In this document: one piece after another, positions 32,852 through 42,078 of the stretch
Layout of the letters: each line of letters starts with the position of its first letter
Numbering within the stretch: position 1 is the stretch's first letter
Origin: Christensenella sp964438705
Lineage (GTDB): Bacteria > Bacillota > Clostridia > Christensenellales > Christensenellaceae
Direction of reading: 5' to 3'
Length of the DNA: 64,000 nucleotides
NCBI GenBank assembly: GCA_964438705.1
Contig: CAYTKQ010000002.1
Coordinates: 62,001 to 126,000 of the forward strand
Translations under genes and position numbers: made by a program
Notes under the pieces: generated by a model
The model's database searches: none
The model's input: the letters and a program-made list of their open reading frames with translations, nothing else
What the model was told of the DNA's origin: nothing

Positions 32852-34363
32852 ATGGATCAGTCAAATGCTGATATTGTCCTGCAATTCAACCAGATCAAAA
32901 AAGTGTTTCCCGGCGTTCTCGCGCTGGACGATGTTTCTTTTTCTGTCAAAAGAGGAGAAGTACATGGTCTCGTGGGCGAAAACGGCGCGGGAAAATCTAC
33001 GCTGATCAAAATATTATGCGGCGTTTACCATGCGGATGGCGGGGAGATCGTGGTGGGCGGACATAACGCCCACATCATGTCGCCGAACGATGCGCAGCAC
33101 GCGGGAATACAGGTCATGCATCAGGAAATCAGCGTGATTCCGGATATGACAGTGGCGGAAAACATATTGATGTACGATATTCCCAAAAAATATGGATTTT
33201 TCACAGACGAAAAAAGGATGAACCGTCGCGCGGAAGAGTTGCTGAATAAGCTCGGGCTTACGCATATCCGCGCAAAACAGCGTATGGGGGAACTGAGCCT
33301 TGCGGATCAACAGATGACCAATCTTGCGCGCATCATGTCCACCGATCCCAAGGTCGTCCTGCTCGACGAGCCGACAGCGGCGCTGACGATGAACGAAGCG
33401 GATAAGCTGTTTGAGGTCATTGGACGATTCAAGGAGATGGGCGTGTCGATCCTGTATATCTCCCACTACATCGACGAGATATTGGAGATATGCGATCGGA
33501 TATCCGTATTACGGGACGGAAAATTCATCCGAACCGTGGCAAGCAAGGATGTGACGAGCAACGACGTCGTTGCGGATATGGTGGGAAAAATGCTCACAAT
33601 CAGCCGCCGGACGCCGGAGCAGGCGGGTGGAGAAGTGCTGCGGCTTACGGGCGTATCCACCACGAGAACCATCAAGTATATCGATTTAAACCTGAGAAAT
33701 AAAGAGGTATTGGGTCTTTATGGCCTGAACGGCGCGGGGAAAACCGAAACGCTGCGCGCCATCGCGGGCATCGATCCGCTTTTGACGGGCAAGGTGATGC
33801 TGTTTGGAGAGGATGTGAGCCGGGTGGGCAGCATACGGCGTATGGAGCAGGGCGTTGTTTACGCGCCGGAAGACAGGCGCAGGCTGGGGCTCGTGATGCA
33901 AATGTCTGTGAAACAGAACGCGTCGCTTGGAAATGAAAAGAAATATGCGAACGGATTTTTCGTAGACAACCAAAAGGAAAGGAAGGACGTGGATTATTAT
34001 GTGGATAAGATGCACGTCGTCACCCCCACGATGCAGACGCTGATTAGTGCACTGAGCGGGGGAAACCAGCAAAAGGTGATCCTTGCCCGATGCCTCGCGC
34101 GTGATTCAAAGGTGTTTTTGATGGACGAGCCAACGGTGGGCATCGACGTGGGGGCGCGCGCGGAAATCTATCAGCTTGTGTCCGAAATCGTCAAGGGAGA
34201 CGCGGCAGTTCTGATCGCGTCTTCGGATATGAACGAGATTTTGGAGGTGTGCGACAGGGTTGCGATCATCGCAAACGGAAGGATCGTTGCGATGATGGAC
34301 AGGGAGGAAATGGCGGAAGAAAAAATGCTTCTTTATGCAATGGGGGACGAACAAAATGAATGA
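32852..34363 (+). CDS. Sugar ABC transporter ATPase, double NBD (cassette 3)
   Basis: 503 residues, RbsA type. Domain 1: GENGAGKST, LSLADQQM, VVLLDEPTAAL. Domain 2: GLNGAGKTE, in which the P-loop lysine is kept unlike most paralogues here, then LSGGNQQKV and VFLMDEPTVGID. The start follows AGGGGGTG nine bases upstream. The permease gene begins inside its last codons. Powers uptake with the 34356-35366 permease. Confidence 0.93.
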   Translation: MDQSNADIVLQFNQIKKVFPGVLALDDVSFSVKRGEVHGLVGENGAGKSTLIKILCGVYHADGGEIVVGGHNAHIMSPNDAQHAGIQVMHQEISVIPDMTVAENILMYDIPKKYGFFTDEKRMNRRAEELLNKLGLTHIRAKQRMGELSLADQQMTNLARIMSTDPKVVLLDEPTAALTMNEADKLFEVIGRFKEMGVSILYISHYIDEILEICDRISVLRDGKFIRTVASKDVTSNDVVADMVGKMLTISRRTPEQAGGEVLRLTGVSTTRTIKYIDLNLRNKEVLGLYGLNGAGKTETLRAIAGIDPLLTGKVMLFGEDVSRVGSIRRMEQGVVYAPEDRRRLGLVMQMSVKQNASLGNEKKYANGFFVDNQKERKDVDYYVDKMHVVTPTMQTLISALSGGNQQKVILARCLARDSKVFLMDEPTVGIDVGARAEIYQLVSEIVKGDAAVLIASSDMNEILEVCDRVAIIANGRIVAMMDREEMAEEKMLLYAMGDEQNE

Positions 34364-35366
34364 GAAAAATGTTTTGAAACGGATTACAGGATTCCGCGAA
34401 TTTGGCGTTTTGATGGCGCTTGCGCTTTTGGTCATCATCTTTTCACTGACTTCGTCGTTTTTTCTGACGGGAGAAAACATCCTGAACATCACGCGGCAGG
34501 TATCGGTCGTATCCATTCTGGCAATCGCGATGACGCTGGTCATGATCACGGGCGGGATCGACCTTTCCGTGGGGTCTATCGTGGCCCTCGCGGGCATCAT
34601 TACCGCAAGCGGGATGAAGGATATGGGGCTTTCCATGCCCGTGGCCATTCTGCTCGGGCTGCTTGTGGGCGTTGTGACGGGCGTTGTGAACGGGGGGCTT
34701 GTGGCGTTGCTCAATATGCCTGCGTTCATCACCACAATGGGTACGATGACGATGCTGCGCGGGCTTGGATATATTTATACGGGAGCGTACCCGATTTACG
34801 ACCTGCCGACGGAGTTTAAAATGATCGGGCAGGGCTACATTGGAATCATCCCGATCCCCACCATTATTTTTGTGGTGATCGCGGTGATTGCGTTCATTCT
34901 CTTGAGCAAGACCGTATTTGGCAGGCATATTTATGCCATGGGCGGAAATGCGGACGCGGCAAAGCTGGCGGGGATCAAGGTGAAGCAGGTGAATGTGTCT
35001 GTCTATATCTTGAGCGGCCTGATTGCCGGAGTCGCGGCAGTGGTGCAGACCGCATACGTCGGTGCGGGGATGCCAACCATTGGCGAGGGATTTGAACTTG
35101 AAGCGGTCGCGGCGGCGGTCATTGGCGGCGTGGCGATGTCAGGAGGTTCGGGTACGATCCTCGGAACGGTGCTCGGGTCCATTGTGCTTGGCGTGCTGAG
35201 CAACGGACTGAGTTTGCTGGATGTGGATTCGTATGTGATGCAGGTCATTCGCGGGATGGTCGTTATTCTGGCTGTTTTGATCGATCAGCTGAGGATCATC
35301 ATGGCCAATCGCTCACAGGTGAAGAGCACAATGAATGCGCTGCAGGGAATGAAGAAGGAATCCTGA
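34356..35366 (+). CDS. Sugar ABC transporter permease (cassette 3)
   Basis: 336 residues, RbsC-type permease with about ten hydrophobic segments; family segments TGGIDLSVGSIVALAG, AMGGNADAAKLAGIKV and GGVAMSGGSGTILG are present. ATG 34356 overlaps the ATPase stop by eight bases and has GGGGGA upstream, so it is translationally coupled; an earlier in-frame GTG/ATG region inside the ATPase gene is not needed. Followed after three bases by the M20 hydrolase gene, tying import to hydrolysis. Confidence 0.93.
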   Translation: MNEKNVLKRITGFREFGVLMALALLVIIFSLTSSFFLTGENILNITRQVSVVSILAIAMTLVMITGGIDLSVGSIVALAGIITASGMKDMGLSMPVAILLGLLVGVVTGVVNGGLVALLNMPAFITTMGTMTMLRGLGYIYTGAYPIYDLPTEFKMIGQGYIGIIPIPTIIFVVIAVIAFILLSKTVFGRHIYAMGGNADAAKLAGIKVKQVNVSVYILSGLIAGVAAVVQTAYVGAGMPTIGEGFELEAVAAAVIGGVAMSGGSGTILGTVLGSIVLGVLSNGLSLLDVDSYVMQVIRGMVVILAVLIDQLRIIMANRSQVKSTMNALQGMKKES

Positions 35367-35369
35367 TAA

Positions 35370-36581
35370 ATGAAAGAAAAATATAGGGAGTATACGCTGT
35401 CCCTTCTCGAGACATTGATCTCATGTGATACGACAGATTATCATGAGGGAAACGGGCAGGCGGTCGTGGAGCGGGAGCTGAAAAAGCTCCCGTGCGAGAT
35501 ACGGCGTATTGTACCGGATCCGGCGGCGCTCAGGCAGAGGTATGCGGAATTCAACGACGGGCACACTTATGGCGAGGACAGATATTGCCTGAGCGCGACC
35601 TTTCGCGGAACAGGCGGTGGACGCTCGCTTATCTTTAACGCACACATCGATACGGTATTTCCTGCGCAGCCCGGCGAATGGCATACGGAGCCGTTTTGTC
35701 CTGTGGAGCGGGAAGGAAAGCTGTATGGATTGGGCGCGTGCGATACGAAGGCGGGGCTCGCCGCCATGCTGAGCGCGCTGAAAATCATGTGCGAAGAGGG
35801 AAACGCTCATCGCGGGGACATCATCTTCCAGAGTGTCGTGGACGAGGAAGCGGGCGGAGGAAACGGTACGCTTGCGTGCCTTGCCGCAGGCGACACAGCG
35901 GATGCCGCGCTGATCGCCGAGCCCACAGGGCTCGTCCCTGCGAGCGCGCATGTGGGTTCTTATGCGGCGAAGGTCACGGTGGCAGGAAAAAGCGCGCATG
36001 CCAATCTCAAAAACAATGGAATCAGCGCGTTTGAAAAGGCGCTGCCTGTGATCGAATGGCTGCACGCGCTGGGCGCTGAGTGGAGTGAAAGAAAATGGCC
36101 GACACTGCCTGCGCCGGTATTGAGCCTGGTCAGCGTTCGCGCGGGCGATGGGTCTATGACGATCCCCGGAAGCTGCGAGCTGCTGATCAATTTCACCTAT
36201 CTGCCCGATGGATATGATTATGAAGCGCAGTTTCACAGGACACTCAGGCAATGCGAACAAGCGGATCCGTGGCTTTGCGGGCATCCGCTTTTGGTGGAAA
36301 AGATTCATGACGTGAAGCCATGCTATTCCGATCCGCGAGGGGAATGGCCGGAGCATGTGCGCAGAGAGCTTTCGGGACAATGGAATAAGGAAGTGAGGAT
36401 AGAGGGGATGGGCTGTGGGGCGGACGCTCGCTTTTTTTGCAATCAGGCCAATATTCCGGCTGTAATTTTGGGACCGGGAGACATTGGCGACGCCCATAGA
36501 CCAAACGAATTTGTGGAGATTGGACAGGTGTACCGGGCGACCGAGGCTTATTTGTCCATTTTATCCGCATGGTGCGGATAA
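35370..36581 (+). CDS. M20-family metallohydrolase (ArgE/DapE/ACY1 type)
   Basis: 403 residues. Di-zinc ligands and catalytic residues are visible: His and Asp in AHIDTVF, Asp in GACDTKAG, Glu-Glu in DEEAGGG, Glu in EPTG, and the late His in GDAHRPNEF. The dimerisation/lid domain starts near VAGKSAHA. M20 enzymes remove acyl groups from amino acids or sugars' amines, or cleave dipeptides. Starts three bases after the permease stop; probably acts in the cytoplasm on the imported compound or a breakdown product. Substrate unknown. Confidence 0.88.
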   Translation: MKEKYREYTLSLLETLISCDTTDYHEGNGQAVVERELKKLPCEIRRIVPDPAALRQRYAEFNDGHTYGEDRYCLSATFRGTGGGRSLIFNAHIDTVFPAQPGEWHTEPFCPVEREGKLYGLGACDTKAGLAAMLSALKIMCEEGNAHRGDIIFQSVVDEEAGGGNGTLACLAAGDTADAALIAEPTGLVPASAHVGSYAAKVTVAGKSAHANLKNNGISAFEKALPVIEWLHALGAEWSERKWPTLPAPVLSLVSVRAGDGSMTIPGSCELLINFTYLPDGYDYEAQFHRTLRQCEQADPWLCGHPLLVEKIHDVKPCYSDPRGEWPEHVRRELSGQWNKEVRIEGMGCGADARFFCNQANIPAVILGPGDIGDAHRPNEFVEIGQVYRATEAYLSILSAWCG

Positions 36582-36600
36582 GCAGGAAAGGAGATTTATT

Positions 36601-37683
36601 ATGGAACGTTTGTGGAAAGAACTGATCGACTGCGGAATCAAGTCTGTGGGTACGCCCGAAAAGGAGCGGGCGGAGGCGCTTATGTTCAATGAGCTGCAGA
36701 AAATATCGGCGGACGCCTACAAAATGGAATTCACCTTTGACGGTTGGGGATCGAATCAGCCTTCATGGCTGAAAATGACCTCGCCCGAGGAGCGGGACCT
36801 TAAGACCTACCTTTTTTTGGGCAGCGGAAATGGAGCGTTTGAGGGAGAAATACGGCTGATTGGCTACAATATCGTATGGAATATGTATTATTGGGATCGT
36901 TACGGAGTGTTTTCGGACGGCAGGCTGGTGGCGTATATTTCAGGGCGGCCGAATGGACGGCTGATATCGCAAACGTTGATTGAGGGGAACAGCGCCCTGC
37001 CGCATTTCATCGTGGACGAACATAATAACCGGATGCTTAAGGAAATGTTCGCCGCCAAAAAAACAGTGCGTGTGAAGGGAAAGGCGGCGACCTATACCGA
37101 TCCCAATATGCGCGGCTGCAACCTCGTTCTCCCGCTGCGTGCCAAAAATCCGGAGGCCAAAAAGATCATTTTGTGCGCACATTACGATACGATGTATAAC
37201 ACAAAGGGGGCGTTTGATAATGGATCCGGCGCGGTCATTATCACCGAAATCGCACGCAGGATCACTCAAAAGCCGCTCCGAAAGGATATCGACGTGGTGC
37301 TGATGGACGCGGAAGAGTGCCGTCTTGAGGGCGCGAAGGTCTTTGCGGCGCAAACAGATCCGGACGAGATCGATTATCTGGTAAACATGGACGGCGCGGG
37401 ACGGGGAGACGTGCTCGAGATTTGGTGCGGACACGAGCCCTTTGAGCGGGAGCTGATCGAATATTTGCTGGACGACGATACCTTTGCGCAAAAGGTCTAT
37501 AAAAACCCACCGCCGCCCGGAAGCGATCACGTACCATTTTATGAGATGGGGATCGACGTGTGCGAGCTGACGGTAAACGATCAGGATCTTCTGCATATGC
37601 CGGAGGATGATTTTCAGCCGGGTGTGCTCGAGAATATGGAACGTCTGCTGCCGGTGGCAATGAAAGTCATGGATATGCGCTGA
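36601..37683 (+). CDS. M28-family metallopeptidase homologue
   Basis: 360 residues. Zinc ligands of the M28 type can be followed: His and Asp in AHYDT, Asp in AFDNGSGA, Glu-Glu in DAEECRLEG, Asp in NMDGAGRGD and His in GSDHVPFYE. No signal peptide, so cytoplasmic. M28 members are aminopeptidases, carboxypeptidases or glutaminyl cyclases; here the partner genes suggest cleavage of an amide or peptide-like link in the imported compound. ATG 36601 follows AAAGGAG. The upstream in-frame extension overlaps the M20 gene and is rejected. Confidence 0.85.
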   Translation: MERLWKELIDCGIKSVGTPEKERAEALMFNELQKISADAYKMEFTFDGWGSNQPSWLKMTSPEERDLKTYLFLGSGNGAFEGEIRLIGYNIVWNMYYWDRYGVFSDGRLVAYISGRPNGRLISQTLIEGNSALPHFIVDEHNNRMLKEMFAAKKTVRVKGKAATYTDPNMRGCNLVLPLRAKNPEAKKIILCAHYDTMYNTKGAFDNGSGAVIITEIARRITQKPLRKDIDVVLMDAEECRLEGAKVFAAQTDPDEIDYLVNMDGAGRGDVLEIWCGHEPFERELIEYLLDDDTFAQKVYKNPPPPGSDHVPFYEMGIDVCELTVNDQDLLHMPEDDFQPGVLENMERLLPVAMKVMDMR

Positions 37684-37742
37684 GCGGATCGGGACGGATA
37701 TGGTGCGGAAGTAACGGCAGGCGATAAGGAAGTGAGACGATA

Positions 37743-38771
37743 ATGAAGGTTACGATGCGCGACATTGCCAGAAGGGCGAATGTATCTTTGGCGACGGTAC
37801 ACCGCGCGCTTTCCGGTACGGGATATATTAAGGAAGACACGATGGAGCTTGTGATCAAGGCGTGCAAAGAGCTGGGATATGCTCATGTTGTCAGGAATGT
37901 AGACCTCAAATCCAGCTCCAGCCTGATTGGTATCATTACGGCGGACCTCAAAAACGAATTTAATGTGTTTCTCATCGAGGGGATCAGCGAAGCCGTGGAA
38001 AAGCAAGGTTATGAAACGGTGGTCTACGATCAGCAGGAAAACCCGAGCAGAAGCTGGAAGGCCATCGAGGTGTTTGCCAAACTGCCGCTCAGCGGAATCG
38101 TGCTGACACCCGTCATGGACACAACGACACTGGGGTTTGAATATCTCGGAAAGCTGGAAAAGCTTAAAATACCGCTTGTTCTGGTGGACAGAGATCTGAA
38201 GTATTCCCATTTCGACGGAGTTTTTCTCGATAATGTGTTCGGCGGTTATAGTGCTGTTATGGCGCTTTACCGCGCGGGACACCGGAGGATCGCGACCATC
38301 ACAGGCACCTATTCCTCGCTCACCGGGCGCGAACGGCTCAGCGGATATAAAAAAGCGCTGCTGATTCACGGACTGAGCTATGACGAAGCGTACGTGAAGT
38401 CAGGAGAGTTTACCATCGACGGGGGGCACGACGCTGCAGTGGCGCTGTTTGACATGAGCGACCCGCCAACTGCGGTGTTTGTGGCAAATTCCGTCATGAT
38501 GAAAGGCTTTATTCGGGCGGTCCACGAACGCAATATGCGAATACCTGAAGATATCGCGGTGATTTCCTTTGACGATCTGGTGAACACTTCGTCTGTACCA
38601 AACCTGAGTGTGATCGCGCAGCCAATGAAGGAGATGGGCGGAAAAGCGGGGGAGATATTACTCGAACGCATGTGCGAGCCTGCTCACTACAAAAAGGATA
38701 CCGTGCGGCTGGTGTTAAACCCGAGTGTGTTGCTGCGTGGCTCGGAGAGCTACGGTTCAAACGATACTTAA
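37743..38771 (+). CDS. LacI-family transcriptional regulator
   Basis: 342 residues. N-terminal LacI helix-turn-helix (MRDIARRANVSLATVHRALS) and hinge helix region, then a type I binding-protein-like sensor domain, for example GIVLTPVMDT, GHRRIATITG and ISFDDLVN. Likely represses the oxidoreductase-importer-hydrolase operon in which it is the last gene, releasing on binding the imported sugar or derivative. The ATG lies after GGAAGTGAGACGATA. The only LacI-type regulator in the window; the other three are SorC-type. Confidence 0.9.
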   Translation: MKVTMRDIARRANVSLATVHRALSGTGYIKEDTMELVIKACKELGYAHVVRNVDLKSSSSLIGIITADLKNEFNVFLIEGISEAVEKQGYETVVYDQQENPSRSWKAIEVFAKLPLSGIVLTPVMDTTTLGFEYLGKLEKLKIPLVLVDRDLKYSHFDGVFLDNVFGGYSAVMALYRAGHRRIATITGTYSSLTGRERLSGYKKALLIHGLSYDEAYVKSGEFTIDGGHDAAVALFDMSDPPTAVFVANSVMMKGFIRAVHERNMRIPEDIAVISFDDLVNTSSVPNLSVIAQPMKEMGGKAGEILLERMCEPAHYKKDTVRLVLNPSVLLRGSESYGSNDT

Positions 38772-38799
38772 GCAGGAAGCGGCGCGCTGCAATTCCTAT

Positions 38800-38820
38800 A
38801 AAAACGGCGCGTCGTTTTTA
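38800..38820 (+). terminator. Weak terminator-like hairpin
   Basis: AAAAACG (38800-38806), six-base loop, CGTTTTT (38813-38819). Stem is mostly A-T; weak on its own. Confidence 0.45.
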
Positions 38821-38885
38821 TATCAACAACATAAACTTCGCGAAAAGAGGTTATCTGAACGATAACGCCGCGCAACAATGGCACG

Positions 38886-38905
38886 AAAAAAGAATTGCTT
38901 TTTTT
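38886..38905 (+). terminator. A/T hairpin with T run
   Basis: AAAAAAG, loop AATTG, CTTTTTTT. Weak stem, T-rich end; one of three in a row after the LacI gene. Confidence 0.35.
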
Positions 38906-38930
38906 ATAAAAAAATGTGACAGTAAAAACG

Positions 38931-38964
38931 ACAGGCGGTGCGGCAGTCATCGCCTGTTTTTTTT
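38931..38964 (+). terminator. Intrinsic terminator of the oxidoreductase-LacI operon
   Basis: ACAGGCG (38931-38937) pairs with CGCCTGT (38951-38957), followed by an eight-base T run. Most credible stop point after the LacI gene. Confidence 0.8.
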
Positions 38965-39379
38965 GCGCGGCAGGCGCTGTCAAGGTGCTGCGGCAGATTG
39001 GGTGAAGCGCGTGGATTTTTGGCGGCGTTGCATTTGTGCGCTACATAAATGCTCATTTTTGAAGCTTTGCAGCAAAAAATCAATTCAGTTATTGCACATA
39101 TGAGCAGAGTTGTCCCAAGAGTGGTTTCCTTTGAAAAAATTGCATGGTAATATGGGGTAAATCCCTTAACAAACAAGCACTTATCGTTTTTTATAAAAGC
39201 AAGAAAAGAATGGCCGGAGACAGAGTGAACGGTTTTTTGGGCGAATGCAAGAATTTTTTATGCACATATGCCGGTTTTGAATACGCTGAAAAAACGATCA
39301 TGTGTGCAGAGAATATTTACCGCAAAAGGGTGCGTGCGTCCCAACAACAGAATTGATAGAACATTCCGGGAGGAAAGCG

Positions 39380-40927
39380 ATGTTGAAAAAGTATGTGATT
39401 GGCGTAGACCTTGGAACCACAACGATCAAAGCCGTATTTTTGGATGTGCAGGAAAACAGGATCGTCTCTACGCAGACTGAAGAAATTTTTCCTGTGAAGA
39501 CGAAACATGCGAACGAACTTGAATATGATCCGATGGAGTGGATGGATTATACGAAGCGAATACTCAAGCGGGGATTTGAAGCGGGCGTCCAACCGGAGGA
39601 GGTGGCGGGCATTTGCTTTGGCGGGTGGACGGTGGCGGCCTTCTTTGTCAAAAAGGACGGTACGCCTGTGACCAATGCGGTGCACTACAACGACATGCGG
39701 CATCTGGATTTGCTCGACGAAGCGGAGCGCCTGTACGGAGAACTGGCGGTCGAGCGGAACGGAAACTACATCGGGATGTACAGCGCCTCTGTAAAGCAGT
39801 ATTGGTGGAAGAAAAACCGCCCTGAGGTCTTTGATTCCGCAGATTATGTGGCGAGCGACGTGAGCTTTATGAACTATATGCTGACGGGCGAGTGGGCATG
39901 GAACCGTGTGGAAGCGGGTTTTTACAGCCAATATAACGCATATACGCGCGAGTGGGATGAGGACATCATTCGTGCGATGGGTTTCGAACGCTCGATGTTC
40001 CCCCGCCTTGTGGACGCGTGGGAGGTGGTGGGCAAAGTCAGCGAAGCGGGTGCCGCGTGGAGCGGGCTTGCGCCGGGCACGCTTGTGTTTGGCGGTGTAG
40101 ACGACGCTTCGCCCGTCGCGATCGCGACAGGGGCTGTGAAAAAGGGACAGGGATTTGTTTCGGCGGGGTCGGCGGCAAACATCGTCGCAAACACGGATCG
40201 GCCGATCTCCCACCCGACCGCGATCACCTATCCGCATTGCATCCCCGGGCTGACGATGGCCATCACCGTGATGTCCGCAACAGGGCTGAGCTACAAATGG
40301 ATGCGCAACGCGTTTGGGCAGTTTGAAGGCCTAATGGCGGGCATGACGGGTGCGGACGCGTACGATTATATGAATGAGCAGGCCAAAAACGCAAAACCGG
40401 GAAGCAACGGCGTACTATTTCTGCCATATCTTGACGGAGACTATACGCCCAACAACGACCCCGATGCGCGCGGCGTGTTTTTGGGCATGGGAACGGACAC
40501 GACCAAGGGGGATATGCTGCGCGCTTCGCTCGAAGGAGTGGCCTTTTCCATGCGGGACAATTTGCGGCTTATTCGCGAGCTGGGCGGAGAGATCGACAAA
40601 ATCGTCATCACGGGCGGAATTGCGAGAAGCGCACTTTGGCTGCAGATCATTTCCGACATCACGGAATGCCCAGTCTCGCTTCCTGAAGAAACGGAGGGGG
40701 CGCCCTTTGGAAGCGCGATCATCGCGGCCGTGGGGGCGGGGCTTTACGACTCGTTTGAACAGGCGGTCGAGCGGGCGGTGCGGATTCGGCAGGACGCGTT
40801 TGTGCCGGATCGAAACAATCAAGAATTTTATACCGCGTTATACGAGGTATACAGAAGTTTGTATCCGAATCTAAAACAGGCGTTTGCCCGGATGACGGAT
40901 ATAAAAGAAAAATACGATCAAAATTAA
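39380..40927 (+). CDS. Divergent FGGY carbohydrate kinase, head of operon 4
   Basis: 515 residues. N-terminal motif VDLGTTTIKAVF and C-terminal ITGGIARSALW are clear, but the substrate region differs from the other kinases here: CFGGWTVAAFF in place of the GQMHG-type segment, NAVHYNDMRH in place of LWNDQR, and FGGVDDASP around the catalytic Asp. This points to a substrate unlike xylulose. Start 39380 has GGGAGG before it; the earlier in-frame ATG has none. Only 11 bases separate it from the binding-protein gene, so kinase and importer are expressed together. Confidence 0.88.
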   Translation: MLKKYVIGVDLGTTTIKAVFLDVQENRIVSTQTEEIFPVKTKHANELEYDPMEWMDYTKRILKRGFEAGVQPEEVAGICFGGWTVAAFFVKKDGTPVTNAVHYNDMRHLDLLDEAERLYGELAVERNGNYIGMYSASVKQYWWKKNRPEVFDSADYVASDVSFMNYMLTGEWAWNRVEAGFYSQYNAYTREWDEDIIRAMGFERSMFPRLVDAWEVVGKVSEAGAAWSGLAPGTLVFGGVDDASPVAIATGAVKKGQGFVSAGSAANIVANTDRPISHPTAITYPHCIPGLTMAITVMSATGLSYKWMRNAFGQFEGLMAGMTGADAYDYMNEQAKNAKPGSNGVLFLPYLDGDYTPNNDPDARGVFLGMGTDTTKGDMLRASLEGVAFSMRDNLRLIRELGGEIDKIVITGGIARSALWLQIISDITECPVSLPEETEGAPFGSAIIAAVGAGLYDSFEQAVERAVRIRQDAFVPDRNNQEFYTALYEVYRSLYPNLKQAFARMTDIKEKYDQN

Positions 40928-40938
40928 AGGAGGAAAAA

Positions 40939-41985
40939 ATGAAAAAATTATCAGTGATTTTGGCGGTTGTAATCGTAGCGGCCCTGTTACTCAGCGCCTG
41001 CACACCTGTGGACGCACCCGCGCAGAGTGAGAAGCCTTCCGAACAGGCTTCGGCAGAGGCGACGGCGGCGGAAGCAAGCACATCGACGGATCAAGCGGTC
41101 GCGCCGGGTGAGTTTAAGAAGCTTGGGCTGGTGCACAACGTGCAGTCTTGGCAGATGTATCAAGTTATGGAAAAGGCCATCAAAGAGAAATGCGATGCGG
41201 CGGGCGTAGAGCTTGTGGTTGCGGATGCAAACGGGGACGCGAACAAGCAACTGCAGCTCATCGAAACAATGATGAACTCCGGCGTGAACGGCATCATCGT
41301 GGTGACGATCGACGGCCCCACGCTTGAAGATGTCGCAAAGCGCTGCACGCAAAACGGCGTAGCGCTTGTGTCGATGTACATCGAACTGGAAAACGCGACG
41401 GCGAACATGCTGGTGGACGAGTATAAATACGGCTATGAAATCGGCAAGATGGGCGCGCAGTATATGGCGGACAACTTCCCGGACGAGGAGCTTGAGGTCG
41501 CACTGCTCAGAATCCACGATTATCTGCCGGGCATCGAACGCGGACGCGGCATGGAGGATGCGGTCAAGGAATTCTATCCCACGGCGAAGATTGTCAACGA
41601 TCAGAACTCCATTGATGTGGAATCGGCAATGAAATCCACGGAGGCAATTCTCGCGGGCAACCCGAATACGCGGCTGTTCCTTGCGGATTCCGACGATACG
41701 GGCGCGATCGGCGCTTATGAAGTGCTCAAGGCGAAGGTGAAACCGGAAGATCAGCCAAAATATTGCGTGATCGGCGCGGACGGTGTTCCGCAGGCGTTCG
41801 GCTACATCAAAGAGGGCGGTATGTATCGCGGTACGGTGGCGCTCAATAATGTAGAGATCGGCTATACGGCATTCCAGATCTGCGCGGACGCGCTGGCGGG
41901 CAAACCGTTTGAAAAGGTGCAATATTGCGACTTCGAGGAAGTGACCATCGCAAACGTTGATGAATATTTGAAGCAGTACGAGTAA
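40939..41985 (+). CDS. Sugar ABC transporter solute-binding lipoprotein (cassette 4)
   Basis: 348 residues. Signal peptide with lipobox LSAC (cysteine 21) and an Ala/Ser/Glu/Thr-rich linker to about residue 50, then a ribose-class type I binding domain (LIETMMNSGVNGIIVVTIDG, FLADSDDTGAIGAYEVL). AAAGGAGGAAAAA precedes the ATG. Translated right after the kinase. Followed by a strong stem-loop and then by the TGTTTG/CAAACA element before the ATPase gene. Confidence 0.9.
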   Translation: MKKLSVILAVVIVAALLLSACTPVDAPAQSEKPSEQASAEATAAEASTSTDQAVAPGEFKKLGLVHNVQSWQMYQVMEKAIKEKCDAAGVELVVADANGDANKQLQLIETMMNSGVNGIIVVTIDGPTLEDVAKRCTQNGVALVSMYIELENATANMLVDEYKYGYEIGKMGAQYMADNFPDEELEVALLRIHDYLPGIERGRGMEDAVKEFYPTAKIVNDQNSIDVESAMKSTEAILAGNPNTRLFLADSDDTGAIGAYEVLKAKVKPEDQPKYCVIGADGVPQAFGYIKEGGMYRGTVALNNVEIGYTAFQICADALAGKPFEKVQYCDFEEVTIANVDEYLKQYE

Positions 41986-41994
41986 GCAAAAACG

Positions 41995-42027
41995 GGTATG
42001 GGAGGGGATATTTCCCCTCCTGATACC
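41995..42027 (+). other. Intercistronic stem-loop between solute-binding protein and ATPase genes (cassette 4)
   Basis: GGTAT-G-GGAGGGGA folds onto TCCCCTCC-TG-ATACC with a four-base loop, a long GC-rich stem with no T tract. Third example of this arrangement in the window. Confidence 0.65.
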
Positions 42028-42030
42028 ATG

Positions 42031-42053
42031 TGTTTGCGGGCAAACAATACAAT
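42031..42053 (+). promoter_or_regulatory. TGTTTG/CAAACA inverted repeat plus -10-like element
   Basis: TGTTTG-CGGG-CAAACA (42031-42046) followed by A and TACAAT (42048-42053), 25 bases before the ATPase start. Nearly the same as the element at 20314-20334. Possibly an operator with internal promoter shared by two importers. Confidence 0.5.
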
Positions 42054-42078
42054 CGCGTTGAAAGGGCCGGAGGCAAAT

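Larger units (their letters stand above)
38772..39379 (+). other. Intergenic region with several terminator-like hairpins
   Basis: About 600 bases with three plus-strand hairpins (38800-38819, 38886-38904, 38931-38964), then AT-rich sequence up to the kinase gene. An open frame over 38672-39103 overlaps the LacI end and has no ribosome site or family likeness, so I do not call it. A promoter for the next operon must lie here, but no box pair stands out. Confidence 0.55.

Noticed and set aside
38672..39103. 143-codon open frame overlapping the LacI 3' end and the following gap.
   Set aside because: Basic, low-complexity translation, no ribosome site, crosses three hairpins; most of it is the LacI gene in another frame.
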